A stretch of 64,000 nucleotides of DNA from Cunninghamia lanceolata (taxonomy: Eukaryota; Streptophyta; Pinopsida; Cupressales; Cupressaceae), in NCBI GenBank assembly GCA_027924645.1, contig BSBN01000860.1, forward strand, positions 6,324,001 through 6,388,000, read 5' to 3'. How positions within the stretch are numbered: position 1 is the stretch's first letter; the number at the start of each line of letters is the position of its first letter. Below the pieces are notes generated by a model. That model had not been told where the DNA came from. It saw only the letters and a list, made by a program, of their open reading frames with translations, and searched no databases. Of this stretch, positions 44,191 through 58,306 are shown in pieces. Made by a program: the position numbers and the translations under genes.

Positions 44191-44837
44191 TTACTATTCT
44201 GCAGGGTATTACTCTTCATTGAATGAACTTGCAATGAATTAAACTGATGGGCCAACTGGGAGCATTAACTATTCTGCATGGTGTGGCAGAAGAGAGATCT
44301 TGGCAGATACCCAAGTTTTGATCAATGAAGGAATTATAAATGAAACAAGAATAATTATACATAAAACACAAAAGCTTGTAATTTTAGGAAGGGTGTTCTG
44401 CAAGGATGTAAAAGCAAGTTTTCCACATCATGGAATCTTATTCCTAGTAGATGATGAAGGAAATTAATGATTTTTCTAGTAAATAGGATGAAGTCTATTT
44501 GATGAGAAAAGTAATTTGAAAGCAATATAGGATGTAAAGACTCAATGTAAAATAGTGTTGAAAATAAACTTACCCAAAGTGAAAATTTTGATTCTTCTTT
44601 TATCTCTAGATTGATGCAAATGAAGATTTCTTGTGAATAATTTAAGAAGAAAGTGATTGATTTTAAATAGGTACATGATTTGATCAAAAATAACTTTGTT
44701 TAGGAAAATGTTGGATTTGTTAATTTTGGAGGTTCGGATGAAATCTTAGTGGAAAATACAATCAACAGACTTTAAGAGTATCAACAAAGGAAATCTTCTT
44801 CATAGGAAAATTGATGTTTTATAAACAAAATATGAAG
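44191..44837. other. Intergenic, nothing recognised
   Basis: AT-rich; no coding signal, structure or repeat identified. Confidence 0.4.
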
Positions 44838-45530
44838 TGTAGCATCCCATGTACTTTATTGTAAAATATTATAATATTTAAAACATGAAGGGGTGGTAAA
44901 AGTGATCCTTCATATTCTTAATATGACTCTTGGTGGGAATGTCTCTTCGTATTCCCTAAGGTCTAGTTGTACTATAAATAGTTAAAAAAGGCTCTTTGTT
45001 AGGGGTTTCATTTTTTAATTTCCATGGGAGGTTTACCTTTATTGATCTAAAAGATGTAACAATTTCTTTATTTTTATTTTAGTGGAGATTTATAAATTGC
45101 TCATGAATACAAAATATGAAATTGCTCAACTTTTTGGGTTTCTCCATTTCTTATCTGTGAATTTTCAATTCATTTTCTTCCAACATATATATGCATTTAA
45201 TTCACCTAATGTTGGTAAAAGTCACGTATGTTTAAAACACTAATTCCTTCTAATGGTGAAGTGTTTTATGTGGTTGATTGAACACCTATTTATGTAACAA
45301 ATCAATGAAACAATCTTATGCATGTTACTTTCCTTCAAAGATCACGCTGTCTTGCATTGGGATTATGAATAATAATTTGGTGAAGATTGTTTTCAAGGTT
45401 TTTTGTCCATTTATAGATAATGTATATGAAAAGGTAGAGGATAAGTTTGGATTCACCTTTCTTTTTCTAACCCCCCCTCTTTTTTATTTCTTTATTTCTA
45501 GTGTTAGTGTAGATTTGTAATGATAGATTT
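44838..45530 (+). promoter_or_regulatory. Possible LTR-like promoter segment
   Basis: TGTAGCATCCCATG at 44838 resembles the start of many plant Gypsy LTRs, and a good TATA box (CTATAAATAG, about 44973) lies downstream. A degraded gag occurs ~550 bp further on. There is no matching partner LTR or target duplication, so this is tentative. Confidence 0.3.
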
Positions 45531-46079
45531 CAAATCCTAAAAGGTAATAAAATATTCTATGCATGTTTGTGACTATTCATCTTCTCTATAGTTTTAGAAA
45601 TGATTGAAGGCATGTGCTGAGTAATAGTATTTCATTTCACTAAGTGGATATGTTTTCTTGCGAATGATTTTAATTTACATCATAGCCCCTTGAACGAACT
45701 AGCCAAAGTGCTCTTCAACTAGGAGATTCTAATAAACATCACAATTTATATATGAAAGATTCTTGGGGCTAGACACCTTCCACGTAGGGGAATCTTTGCC
45801 ATTCCACCCAATAGGCTTCATGACTTATGGGTATATTGGTGTGCCAAAAACCACATCAACAAAAAGGGCACTAGAAGGAGGGACATGTCAAGATATTATC
45901 ATTATGATTCAAATAAATGTGTGTTTTGCAATCTTTTGAAATATTTTTCTTAAGAATTAGGGATAACATTTCTAAATATAAAATTTTGTGTATATGCCTT
46001 TGAGTTTTTCTCAAACTCATACTAATACATGTGATTTGTTTCCAACCTTTTCCCCTAATATTGGGCAGAATGCTTATGA

Positions 46080-46578
46080 TAATGTTAAAGTATACAAGGA
46101 TTTCATTATGAAATGTCAAATAAATCTTGAAGTTCTATCATGGTGATTATTCATTAACTCTTATTATGATGCAATAGCTCAATGGTTTGCTTGTTTACCA
46201 CTGAATTCTATACATTGACGTATAGAGTTAGAAAATCCATTTTTGAGACAATTTAGCCAAAATACAAATTTAAAGGAAGCCTTTATGCAATTTGTAGTGA
46301 AAAGAAGACAGTTGGGTGAACATATTGATCATTATAATTTATTATTTTATCAATCTTTGGGAAGAATTGACAATATGTATAGACCCAACCAAATTGAATT
46401 ATTAAAACATTATTTATGGGGACTCGATCCTACATTTCCTACATTAATGAGAGATTCCCCTATAGTAATTATGGTTGAAGGTTATTTTCAAAGAGCTAAA
46501 TATTTGGCCCATTTAGGATATGATGCATGCAAGGAATGCATAATTTGTCTTTTAATTTCCCACAATAAACTCAAATGA
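46080..46578 (+). pseudogene. Degraded Gypsy-type gag fragment
   Basis: Reads AIAQWFACLP, a stop, then NPFLRQFSQNTNLKEAFMQF, RRQLGEHIDHYNLLFYQSL and NQIELLKHYLWGLDPTF. This spacing of aromatic and basic residues matches the Gag capsid-type domain of Gypsy elements (compare KFLPRDYEIQMFKKLQFL in the young element). No zinc knuckle or protease follows. A short, old relic. Confidence 0.6.
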
Positions 46579-49500
46579 TGTATCAACTAAATGTGTGTGG
46601 AACAATCTATAATTACAATATACAATGCTTTGTAATCAAGTACAATGACTCATTAGAATATAATAATAAAGAAACTAGATGTAACATCTCTTAATGATCA
46701 ATTAAATTAATAAATTAGACTACAAGTAACATTAAATTTCAACAATCCTAGTGGTCAAAGAAATGAACACATGCCTTTGTTTTCCTAGAAGTAGATCCAA
46801 TGGAGAATTCCTCAACAACCAATAACCAACTAGACAAATTCTTTCACTTCATCAGTGAAGATGAATAAGTCACCAAATCATGACTAATTATTCCACAAGA
46901 AAAATATGTTTTGTATTCACTTGATTCTAGTGATTAATCTAACAATAAAATTATTCAAGCAACAAATCAGGTCATTACTACACAACATACAAATGAAGGA
47001 GTTGAAGATTACACCAATACGATAAATTAACAAAGTGAAGAAACCAATGTTGGCATAATAATATCTAGAACATCATGATGATAGGAGAAGTTATGAATAA
47101 AGAGAATCTAACACCTAAAGATTATACGGAAAATGATGAGGAACCTAGAAAGTGATCTATGAAATTCACTAGCCAAGACACCACTATGACACACTGTCAT
47201 CCAATCCATGCATTGTTGTCCAACCTACATGATATTGTCTACGACTAATGCAAAACTTAAAAACATCTCTAGAATCTATATGGGTCCACACACAAAACAA
47301 TAAATACAATATAAGACACCTAAATATACCAAAAATGCACAGGAAGCTATAAATCACTCTAAACTATCAATTTTAATCAAGATATTAAAATGACAATAGA
47401 AATATAAGGATACTAAACCTTCATATATATGAGAGCCTTCAAATACCTATAAGCTAATACAAAGAGAAAGGGGGTGACTACATAAGATCTTACCTTCAGG
47501 TCAAGCTCGTAATTTGGTCTTTTAAATTCCACATGTAGATAATGAAATGAGGGAAATTGGATGGTGTGTGGTCTTAAATCCTCTATGTGTCTAGGAATTT
47601 AAAAACAACAATACAATAGTTTAATCTATCAAAGTCTTAAATACCTAGTCTATGAACATAAACACCCTAGTGTGTATGAGTGAGGATAAAAGAAAATGGA
47701 GCTCTCAAATGTGCCAACAAAGGTGCTAAAACAAAAAGAGAAATTACAACATTAATAGGAATGAAATAAAATCATTGAACAATTTCACCTGCATCACTAA
47801 TAATGGAGATGACTATCGCTACAATCATAACATATGTCCTCAATGATAGAAAGAACTCATGGAAGATAAATTTGGATCAACAAGAATGTTGTTCAAATTC
47901 TTGAGAGTGCTAGAAAATAATGTAGAGTGTTCTATATGCTTCACCAAGACATGAGAATATAATATTGAGAGAGAGAGAGAGATAGCTTGAGAGATTTAAA
48001 TGTAATTTGAGAGGGAAGATGAAGAGACATACCAAAATGAACTAGTTATTGGGATTTTCCAAATGAATCTAATAATAGTTACATTTGAATGCCTAAGCAC
48101 AACAAGATAAAAAATTTAAAAGTAAACAACCACTACATGGCTACAAACTTAGTGGACACCAGTGCATCATGTAGACATCTGCATGTCGTGTTGTCATACA
48201 AGTATAACAATGCCAAAAATAGCTCAAAATGATAGCAAGACATTGGGTTGACACAAAAAAATTATTTAATTGAAACATAGAGGTAGAGACATGCATAAAC
48301 ACAAAGCCCACATTAGCACCAAGAGTGGAATGAAAGCTAAGATAGGGCCAAATGGAACCAAAAACATACTAGGGGATATGAAAGCTAAATTGAGGTATTA
48401 TGGTGTCTAAATTGTATGGTATGCAATTTTTGACCTTACACCCATATGCTTGGGAGCTAATAGTTCTATTGAGTAGAATTAGCACAAATAGATGGATTTG
48501 ATAGTGTAATAGATATTTGTGATTTATATTGTATTAAATTTTGCTCAAAGGAGGTTTCCCTCTTGAAGACGCTCACAATATTTTATAAACAAAATTCTAT
48601 TAAAATCAATACAAAAATAATTATTATGTTTCCATTTCAGCACTTATTTTCTATACTTTAGTTTTTGGCTAATTTGTTGCAATAAGGATCCTATAAACAC
48701 AGTGAATAATCATAAGAACAAAAGAACTCATTGTTAATTTATAATTACTAATTGGTAATTCCTTGTGTTGGTGATCTAGACTATATCTACGTACAATTGT
48801 GTATAATGAATTAAAAAACATCACAACCAATCCTATGGAGACCTTTATCATCATGGTGATCAATCCTACTAAGTTTATAAAACTCCCTAATCTAGGTTGT
48901 ATTCAATTTACATTAATTAGTTTAGGTGGTTGATTAATTTCTTTGAGATCTACTTAAGATTTTTCTCTTAGTCTCAAAATCATTTCATTCCATGGAATGT
49001 CCAAGCCATGCAAATTATATTTGCATTTGATTAGTCTATCTTTCAATCATGTGTTTGAGTGAGGGAATTTAATTCTTTTCATGCATGACAAAATTCTCTT
49101 GAATCTAGGCTTATTTACTCTATTTCATTATTCTTAAGCATTGCCTCACTATTGGCATCTAGAAATTTCATCATTCATGCCATCCTTGACTTATGACATG
49201 TGACCTCTTGATAGCTCCATAACTGTCTTTCTCATGAACCATTACCAATCACCAATTCAAGATCCTATGATTTTGTATACTCCTCCTTCTATGAGATTGG
49301 TCTATCCTCTACTAGAAATTACTTGCATTCAAATAAACAATTGTTATTAAAGCATCATATTTGTAAATATAATTCATGAGACTTTAAAATTGAATATAAA
49401 TATTAATATTAAACTATTAGTCAAAATACTTAGTCTAAGTCATGGTCTTGACTTTTCATGATCCTAAGATTATAGTAAGAGATATAAGAAATGAATTTAG

Positions 49501-51341
49501 GCACAAGTTCAAATCATGTATATTCCTTGAAAGATACTATAGTTGTAGTTGTTATTGAATCTATCTTAGTTGTTGTATAAGTCCTTTGTTACTAAAGATT
49601 CACTAGTAGATTCTCACAAAGTCACTCATAATCATAAGTTGATGAAGTGATAAGGGTGTTCTAAAAGTCATGTTGTTTGTTGTAGTAGTTTTCATCTCAC
49701 TTTAGTCTATGAATGTTTTGTTTGTAGGTAGTTCTCAACTATTAATTTTATTGAGTTGTGGTAGTTTGTTATTGTAACCTATATTTTTTATGGCTACATA
49801 TTGGTTAGTCCAAACCATGAAATAAATATATAATTTAGGTTTTATTTATGAAAAATACAAAATAAAGGATATATTCTTTTAAATCATGACCTTGAGAAGC
49901 TTTAGTATTCATAAAAGATCAATTCATCATTGAGAGGCATGAATTTAAATATAATATTGGTCATTAGCTTACCATCTTACAAAATAAAATTCATGATATT
50001 GGTACTTAAAATAATTTATAATTTCCCTAGGAATTTGTCACATTATTAGCCTTACAAAAATTTGGAAATGATGGGATATTACATGTCAAATCACTAGAGT
50101 GTTAGGTATTGTCATATTCATATTGTTTTAAAGTCTTCTAACTCTCATTTACATGCTACTATATACTTACAACAATGCATTTGTACTCATATTTTATTGT
50201 CCAAACTTTATTTGTGCTTTCCAAGTACTGATTATTTATATATTTATTGATTCCTTGCCTTCCAATGCCATATTATTTGTTGTATTAATCTATTCTTATC
50301 ACTTTTTGTTGATATATGTTTGGGACAACCTCTATTACATTGCTAAAATAATACTTATGTATTGATAATCATTTAATAAATATTATATTAATTTTGAGTG
50401 TTAAAACTAGCTTATTGCTTTTAGTTTAGAAACTCCATCCATTACAATAACAATACATAGGTCTTATTTTAAATTTACTAAATGACGTGTTAGTGTTGCA
50501 AACATTTATCATTAGAAATTATACCTTTTTTCTTGCATTTCCATTCAATTTTGCATACTAGGGGCATATTCTTTATATTTTATTTTGTATTAAAATTGCA
50601 TAATTATTAAATCATTAAACTAGATTCAAATATTATTTGCCCTCTTTCTTGCATTTATAATATAAAAATGCATAAGTGAGAAATTTTTAGAAAAAGAGCA
50701 TATAGGGAGTTTGCATGTATAAATTCTAATCATATAGTTGCATTTATTAAGGAGAACTATCCTTTTGTCACATAGTAGTTAGTAAACATCATTAAAATCC
50801 ATCATTAAAAACTCCCAAAATAATTAAGTATTAAAAATACCAAAACACTTTCCATTTTTCCATTAGATCCCAACACATCCATATTCCTTGGGATTTGACC
50901 AATGTTATGAGAAGTTGTGAGAAGAAGAAATTCTCCCTAGACCTCTTTCTAATCTCTTTCTTGAATTCATAAGTGAAGTTGAATGATTTCTAGTTGAAAC
51001 CATTACACTATTTGCATTGAGGCCTAATCCTCCATGCTTACCTATTAATGAACGTTTTCCAAAGGTACTCATTGTGATTGATTTTCTATTTCTTTGTGTG
51101 GATACTAAGCTTTATTTATCTATCCATAGGTCTCTTATGTATAATAGTTAATTTGATTGATCACATGGCAAGTGTAGCCATAAAACACACCTAATGAACC
51201 TTCATTATATCCAAATGAAACCAAATATGACTTCTTCCATCATCTTCACCAAGCTAACTCTACTTTGCCTAATAGGATTCACTATTGAGATCTCTCTTTG
51301 AGGTATCTTGGTGGATGATCCTAGTGCATTGGGTTTAGGCT
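46579..51341. other. Long AT-rich stretch, no gene seen
   Basis: About 4.8 kb without convincing open frames on either strand. Only a short (GA)n tract at about 47965-47982 stands out. Probably old, eroded repeats. Confidence 0.5.
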
Positions 51342-51346
51342 AGTTG

Positions 51347-52347
51347 TAAAAGGAAGCAAGGTATGCGGATAACACTTCCTACATTGATCTATTAAGGAAA
51401 TATTTATGCAAATTTTAACTTTTATAGTTATAGAATAAGATGAACATTAATGGAAAGGTAATAACAAGATTCAAATACAAAACTCACAACACAAGATATA
51501 CGTGGGGAAAACCCTTTCATGTAAAAAGCCCCACACTCTAAAGCTGCCCAATATATTATTGAGGAAACATGAAGATAACAATATACTTATAGGGCAAGTT
51601 TTCATAGGATTATTAATCAACCAAAGATCTGGAGGTAACTCAACATCTATAAGACTCTTACACACAACCTCCATCTCTAGCTCCTAATATATAGGAGATA
51701 CAATACAGTAAACCGTCAACAGTAATTACAAAATCATGATCCAAAACCATCCAAAAGTGGTGCCCAAATTATCTCCAATCAAATATTCCTTATGATGTGC
51801 AAAATCACACACCAACACATGTAACTCTCCCCTTTACAACTCTTTTAAGTTTCCAACATGTTTTCACATTTCCCAAAACAAGAGGTCCAACTTCTAGAGG
51901 CCATAACTTTTGATCTAGGTGTCCGATTGATGAAATGTTTGATGTGTCAGAAAGATCGTGAAGAAATCGATCAAGATATAACTTGCATCACCAGTTACAA
52001 CAACTTTGAGGGCATTTAGGGACCTCTAAGTGCCTCAAAATTAAGTTCAAAACTTTTTCTAACAGTTTTAAAAATAGAAACTTTTAATATCTCACAATTG
52101 AGGTATGATCTTAAGTTGAAACTCACTCGAGATGTTTAATTAATCATTCTGCACCTTTTGGAAAAATTTTAGGTCCATCCGAGGTCAAATGTAGAGTTAC
52201 TAAAAGTAGTAAGTCCCACTATTTTTAGTCCTTTTGGAAACTTTGAAGTTCTAGACCATTCTTCAAGATAAAGGGTATTCAAAAAGACGAAAACTGGGAA
52301 GAATAGTAACCTTTCATAGTTACAAGGTTGAGACACTTTTCCTAACA
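51347..52347 (-). repeat. 3' LTR of the 51347-57590 Copia element
   Basis: 1001 bp. Adjoins the polypurine-type sequence AGTGGGAGAATG on the minus strand (52348-52356). Confidence 0.9.
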
Positions 52348-52401
52348 TTCTCCCACTTGTTGAACACCTTCCAAAAGAAAAGAGAGTATTTACACCATGA
52401 T

Positions 52402-55400
52402 TTAATTGCTAGGGGCCGAGAGGCCCATAGACTCTGAACACCATCTAAACTTCTCTGTGCTCACAGGTTTTGTCAAGGAATTTGCAACATTCATCAAAGT
52501 GTTAACTTTATCCAAGTTTACCTTCCCATCCTCTACCATCTCATGGAAAAAATGGTACTGGACATCAATATGCATAGTCCTCGCGTGGAAAGTATGATTC
52601 TTCAGCAAACATATGGCATTCTGACTATCACAACAAATAGTAATCTTCCCTACATCAAACCCAACATCATAACACAATATTTTAAGCCAAATGGCTTCTT
52701 TACAAGCATGAGTTGCTGCCATGTACTCAGATTCAGTAATGGACAAAGTGACCACAGGTTGCCACATACTCATCCAACTAATAGCACCACCAAACATAGT
52801 GAACACATAAGCACTAGTGGATCTCCTGCTATCAATGTCACTTGCCTAATCTGAATCCACAAATCCATGAATACAAATTGAATGCCAAGGTCCTGTAGGA
52901 TAACCATGATAACATAAGGAATACTCGAAAGTACCCCATAAATATTTGAACACTCTCTTCACTGCATCCCAATGTACCTGTCTAGGATTAGCCATAAGTC
53001 GACTAAGGACTCCCACTGCTTGGGCAATGTCTGGTCTAGTACAGACTATTGCATACATCAAACTTCCAACCACACTAGTATAAGGAACTCTTCTCATATC
53101 CTCCATCTCAAAAGGAGGCTTTGGACAATCTACAACATATAACATTGTCCCCATTGTAATAGGAATAGTCAAAGGTCTGCAATCTACGATGTTTAATCTC
53201 TCTAACACAGTGTTAACATACTTACTCTGGCCTGGCCAAAGTTTTATATTTTCTTTGTCTCTTCTAATATATATCCTTAGAATGTACTGAACTACCCCTA
53301 AATTTTTCATCTCAAACTATGCTGACATCTAAGACTTCAAATTAGAAATCAAACTTTTACCATTCCCAATGAGTAACATATCATCGGCATACAATGCAAT
53401 AATTGTCAAACTTATAATAAACACAATGATTTCATTTCGATATAAGAAATCCAATACTCAACACAAAGGCATCAAACTTCTAGTACCACATCCTAGGAGA
53501 TTGTTTCAAACCATACAGAGACTTTTTCAACTTGCAAACTATATTTTCTTTACCTTTCACCACATAGTGCTCTGGCTGTGACATATAGATTTCCTCCTCC
53601 AAGTCACCATGAAGGAATGAACATGTCTTCACATCCATCTGTTCCACTTCTAGATCATATGCTTCTGTAAGAAATAATAGGAACCGAATAGATGTCAACT
53701 TTGCAATGGGAGAGAAAATATAACCATAGTCAATTCTCTCCACCTGAGAATACCCCTTTGCAACCAATCTAGCTTTATATTTCTCAACACTACCATCTGC
53801 ACCAAATTTCTTTTTGAAAACCCATTTGCATCCAACATGTTTTCATCCTTCAGGAAAAGGCACCAAGTCCCAAGTATTAATCTTTTCCAAAGAAGCCATC
53901 TCATCTTCCATGGCCTCCTTCCAGGAACATGCATCTTTTATACCCATAGCCTCTTTCACAATTCTAGGCTCATCAGTGTTAGAAATCAAAGAAAAAATAT
54001 AATTGGAATCATGCAATGAATAACCAAACCTATCAAGTTACCACCTTATCTGTGTGGACCTCCTCAAAGATCGAGGTTGAGGTTCTTCATCTTCTTTTGA
54101 ACTTTTAGAGCTACTAGAGTTCTCCTCATTATCAGGTCCAATAGATGTTTTTGGTTCAACTTTCTCAGGGGTGGAAGGAAGCTAAACAACATTATATTTA
54201 TTCTCTTCTTTCTCTGGCTACAAGACAACAAAAGAAGGATTGAGCTTTCTAAAGATCACACTTATGCTATACAAAACTCTCTCAGCCACTAGATCCCAAA
54301 GCTTGTACCCTTTCACACTAATGCCATAACTGATGAAGATACACTTGAGAACCTTATTCTCCAATTTAGATCTATTCTCCTTAGGAACATGTGCATATGC
54401 CTTACAACCAAATACTCTAATTTGTCTCAATGAAGGATTTTACCAGACCACACCTCCATAGGTGTCTTATCAATGAGTGCTGATGTAGGAGACCTGTTAA
54501 CCAAGTAACAAGCCATAGCAACAACTTTAGCCTAGAACTTTTGTTCAAGGCTAGCTCCACTTAGCATACTCCTTGCCCTCTCCATCAACATTCTATTCAT
54601 CCTCTCTACAATTCCTTTTTGTTGAGGGGTATATGGAGTTGTCTTGTGCCTTTCAATTCCCTATTCTTTACAAAACTTGTCAAAATCTACCAAACAAAAC
54701 TCACCACCATTGTTAATCCTCAAACACTTAATCTTTCTATCCTTCTAATTCTCTACAAGAGATTTGAACTCTTTGAATCTACTAAAGACTTCAGATTTGC
54801 TTCTAAGGAAATACACCCATGTCCCTCTACTGTAATCATTGATGAATGAAACAAAGTAAATAGATTTTGAAATTGAAGGAACATTAATAGGACCAAACAC
54901 ATCAGAATGAATTGGGTCCAATAGCTTAGAAGATTTGTGAGAAATGGAATAAAGCTGAACACGATTTTCTTTTCCATAAATGCAATGTTCATAGAAATTG
55001 AACTAAAGGTTACAGTCATTCATACCCTCAACAATATTTTTATTTTTCAGGGTCCTCAAACCCTTTTCACCAATGTGACCATGCCCTTGGTTCCATAACA
55101 TTGTCTTCTCAGGTAGAAGTTTCATCTCCATAGAATGAGCACCCTTAGGTACCCAAAAAGTATGACCATCAAAAATAGATGTAATATTCATCTTCGTTGT
55201 TGGCTCTAATGGTAAGGATGAAGACTTTGAAGCTCTCTTCTTTAGAACAGAGGCACTATTGCACTGAACCTCTCATGCACCAAGCTAAAATAGAGTGCCA
55301 ATCCAAACACCCTTAGCCAACACCATAGATCCTCTAGTCATCTTGCATCCTCCATTCAAGAAAACAATTTGTACACCCACATCATTCAACTTACTTATAG

Positions 55401-56466
55401 AAAGAATGTTCCATGTCAAACCAGGGATGTGCAAAACACCATTGATTCCCTTCATTCATCCATTAGGGAATCGAATCAAGACTCTTCCACAGCCAACAAT
55501 CTTTAAGTGAGAATCATCACCCAAGTACACCTTTCCACCATCGTATTCTTCATATTTGGAAAACCAATCCCAATGTGAGGTCATGTGAAAACATGCACCA
55601 GAGTCAATAAGTCACACATCCTTAGATGGATGCATTGCCAAGGCAACGAAAAACACTTTTCCTTCATCCTGAGAGGACTTGTGAAAATCTTAATCATAAT
55701 TCTTATTTTTCTTTTTCTCCTCCTTGCACTCCTTGTGGAAGTGACCAGATTTTCCACAGTTTCAACACAGAGCCTTGGACATTTTAGGAGACTTAGGTCT
55801 CCCACATGATTTGGATCTTCCTTCTTCTTCCTTCTTCTTATCCTTTTTCTTTCCCTTCTCTTTAGATCTACCACAAACCGCAAGAGCCTCCTTAGCCAAT
55901 TTAGAAGACTTTCTCTGCATCTCTTTAGACAACAATGAAGAAACCACTTCATCCATCTTGAAGGTTGTAGTGGTACTCCCAATGGCCATAACAAGGTGAT
56001 CCCACAAATTTGGTAAGGAACACGGTAATGTCATACATCGATCCTCCTCCTCCGTTTTCACACCAGCAAAGGTCAACTGGGCAACAAGCATATTGAATGT
56101 ATTCAGGGGATCAGCAATAGATCCTCCATCTTCTATCCTTAGAGAATACAATTTCTTTTGTAGGAATAACTTGTTCAACAAGGATTTAGCCTGATAAATA
56201 TCTCCAAGCTTCTTCCAAACATATTTTGCAATCTTCTCTTCATAGATATTCAAGAGTACTGAATCAGCCAAACAAAGTGTTATAAGACCCTTAGCCTTCC
56301 ATTCCATCAGATCCCAATCTTCTTATTTCATGCCCAATGGCATGGATTTGGATATTGTGAGCCATAGATCTCTATCCACCAATAAGTCCTCCATCTTGAG
56401 TTTCCACAATTCAAAGCTGCCTCCATTAAACTTCTCTATATCAAACATTCTAGATGTTCTTGCCAT
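52402..56466 (-). pseudogene. Copia gag-pol polyprotein, decayed
   Basis: Starts at ATG 56466 (MARTSRMFDIEKFNGG). Gag runs to ~55760 (LADSVLLNIYEEKIAKYVWKKL); then a stop and a knuckle with NCGKSGHFHKEC (its first Cys is the last residue before the stop). Protease LIDSGACFHMTSHW lies near 55610; GAG-pre-integrase near 55120 (MLWNQGHGHIGEKGL, His in place of the usual RLGH); integrase HSDVFGP (~54905), LRINNGGEF (~54710, usual catalytic Asp is Asn) and GIVERMNR (~54615). RT: YSQVERIDYGYIFSPIAK (53750), QMDVKTCSFLHGDLEEEIYM, LKKSLYGLKQSPRMWY, active site YADDML (~53390), then TRPDIAQAVGVLSR. RNase H ends at 52402 (STEKFRWCSESMGL). More than ten stops or shifts make it dead. Confidence 0.93.
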
Positions 56467-56572
56467 CTCATTCCTGCAACAAAGATATCAAAATCCCTTG
56501 CACAAGCTCCCACTCAAATGAATATCAACTCAAAAAACTCTCTACCCAACAACTAGAACCAAAGGTGATCAG

Positions 56573-56586
56573 GCTCTGATACCAAC
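56573..56586 (-). promoter_or_regulatory. Primer binding site, tRNA-iMet
   Basis: Minus strand TTGGTATCAGAGCC begins one base after the LTR end. Confidence 0.88.
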
Positions 56587-57590
56587 TGAAAGGAAGCAAT
56601 GTATGTAGAAAATGCTTCCTACATTAATCTACTGACGAAATATTTATGCAAATTTTAACTTTAACAGTTATAGATTAATATCTAATTTAATAGAAAGGTA
56701 ATAACAAAATTAAAATGAAAAACTTAAAACACAAGATATACGTAGGGAAAACCCTTTTAGGTAAAAAACCCCACATTGCAAAGCTACCTAATATATTATT
56801 CAGGAATCAAGAAGATTACAATATACTTCTAGAGAAAGCTTTCACAAGAGTATTAATCAACCAAAGATTCAGAGGTAACTCAACATCTTTAAGACTCTTA
56901 CACACGACCTCCATCTCTAACTCCTGATATATAGGAGATACAAATATAGTAAACTGTCAATGGTAATTACAAAACCATGAGCCAAAACTACCCAAAAGTG
57001 GCGCCCAAATTATCTCCAATCAAAGATTCCTTATTATGTGCCAAATCACACACCAACACATGTAACTCTCCCCTTTACAACTCTTTTAAGTCTCCAACAT
57101 GTTTTCACATTTCCCAAAATCAAGAGGTCTAACTTTTGCAGGGAATAACATTTGATCCAGGTGTCTGATTGATGAACCATTTGATGTGTTGGATAGATCA
57201 TGAAGAGATATATCAAGATATAACTTGAATCACTAGTTATGATAACTTTAGGGGCTCTTAAAGACCTCTAAGTTCCTCAAATATGAGTCAGAAAGTTTCT
57301 CTGACATTTTCAAAAAAATGAAACTTTAATATTTCACAATCTAGGTATGATCTTGAGTCAAAACTCACCTAAGATGTTTCCTTAGTCATTCCACACCTTT
57401 TGGGAAAATTTCAAGTCCATCTGAGGTCAAATCTAGAGTTACTAAAAATAGTAAGTCCCACCATTTTTAGCCCTTTTGGAGACTTTGAAAGTTTGAAACC
57501 ATTCTTCAACATAAAGGGTATTCAAAAAGACCAAAACTGGGAAGAATAGTAACCTTTTCTAGTTTCAAGGTTGAGACACTTTTCCTAACA
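56587..57590 (-). repeat. 5' LTR of the 51347-57590 Copia element
   Basis: 1004 bp, TG...CA ends intact. Confidence 0.9.
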
Positions 57591-57711
57591 AGTTGGATCT
57601 CTATCTAGGTCTTTGTGGCTTTCTTTGGTGTGACCCCAAGAATTCGTGCATTATTGGAATTCCCTGGAAAGATTTTTGGTATACACATAGTTTCAAGTTC
57701 ATAGTCATTCT

Positions 57712-57986
57712 TGTTGGTGTCATCGACCTCCTAGGAGCACCATCTGCAATAGAAAAACTTCACAGGAAATGAGAGAAGCACACAGGCTATTTCAGAAAAA
57801 CAAGAGTGAATAATATTGAGATGCATAATTTACATATTCTACAGGCTTTTAAAGCCATGAGAATGCTGATGGGTAAGAAAACCACTCTACGGGAAAAAAA
57901 ACTAATTTCCTGGTTTAATAAATTAAATGCAACTAAACTATAGTCTACCTAAGTAAAACTTACGTAAATATACATTTACTCTAACA
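57712..57986 (-). repeat. 3' LTR of small element
   Basis: 275 bp; TGTTGG...CTCTAACA on the plus strand. Confidence 0.9.
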
Positions 57987-58239
57987 CCCGCCCTTAACTA
58001 CAACTTAGGGAGAATGAAGATGCACTATGGAGATGCAATATGGGTCCTGGCTACACAACCTTTTTAGGTACCCATTTACAATGCAAAAAAGAAATCTCTC
58101 ACAACCAGAGAAAAGGAGAAAAACCCCGTGGGAAAAAACCCCTCTCCAAAAGAAAGAAATAAAATAAAAATGATGCATGGATGGATGACCCAATCACACA
58201 CCCCAAGAACTACATACATCATGTGTCTACAATCAATAG

Positions 58240-58258
58240 CCCCCCCCCCCCCCCCCCC
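58240..58258. repeat. Homopolymer C19
   Basis: An uninterrupted run of 19 C on the plus strand inside the small LTR element. Length may be uncertain in the assembly. Confidence 0.9.
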
Positions 58259-58306
58259 ATAAGAGGGAAAGAGAGAGAGACCATGTAGCCCCCCCATAAT
58301 GTGTAA

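Larger units (their letters stand above)
51347..57590 (-). mobile_element. Copia LTR retrotransposon, TSD AGTTG
   Basis: LTRs 51347-52347 and 56587-57590 (about 1.0 kb) read T(G/A)AAAGGAAGC...CCTAACA on the plus strand, flanked by AGTTG (51342-51346, 57591-57595). The left LTR has lost its terminal G (TA instead of TG). The primer site is next to the right LTR, so the element is on the minus strand. It has all Copia domains but many stops. LTRs differ by an estimated 10% or more by eye. Gag wording (FDIEKFNGGSFELWKLKMED) suggests a Tork/Tnt1-like lineage, as inference. Confidence 0.92.

Noticed and set aside
45790..45840. Another CATTCCACC motif as a sixth hairpin copy
   Set aside because: No complementary GGTGGAATG within a plausible loop distance and no family LTR around it.
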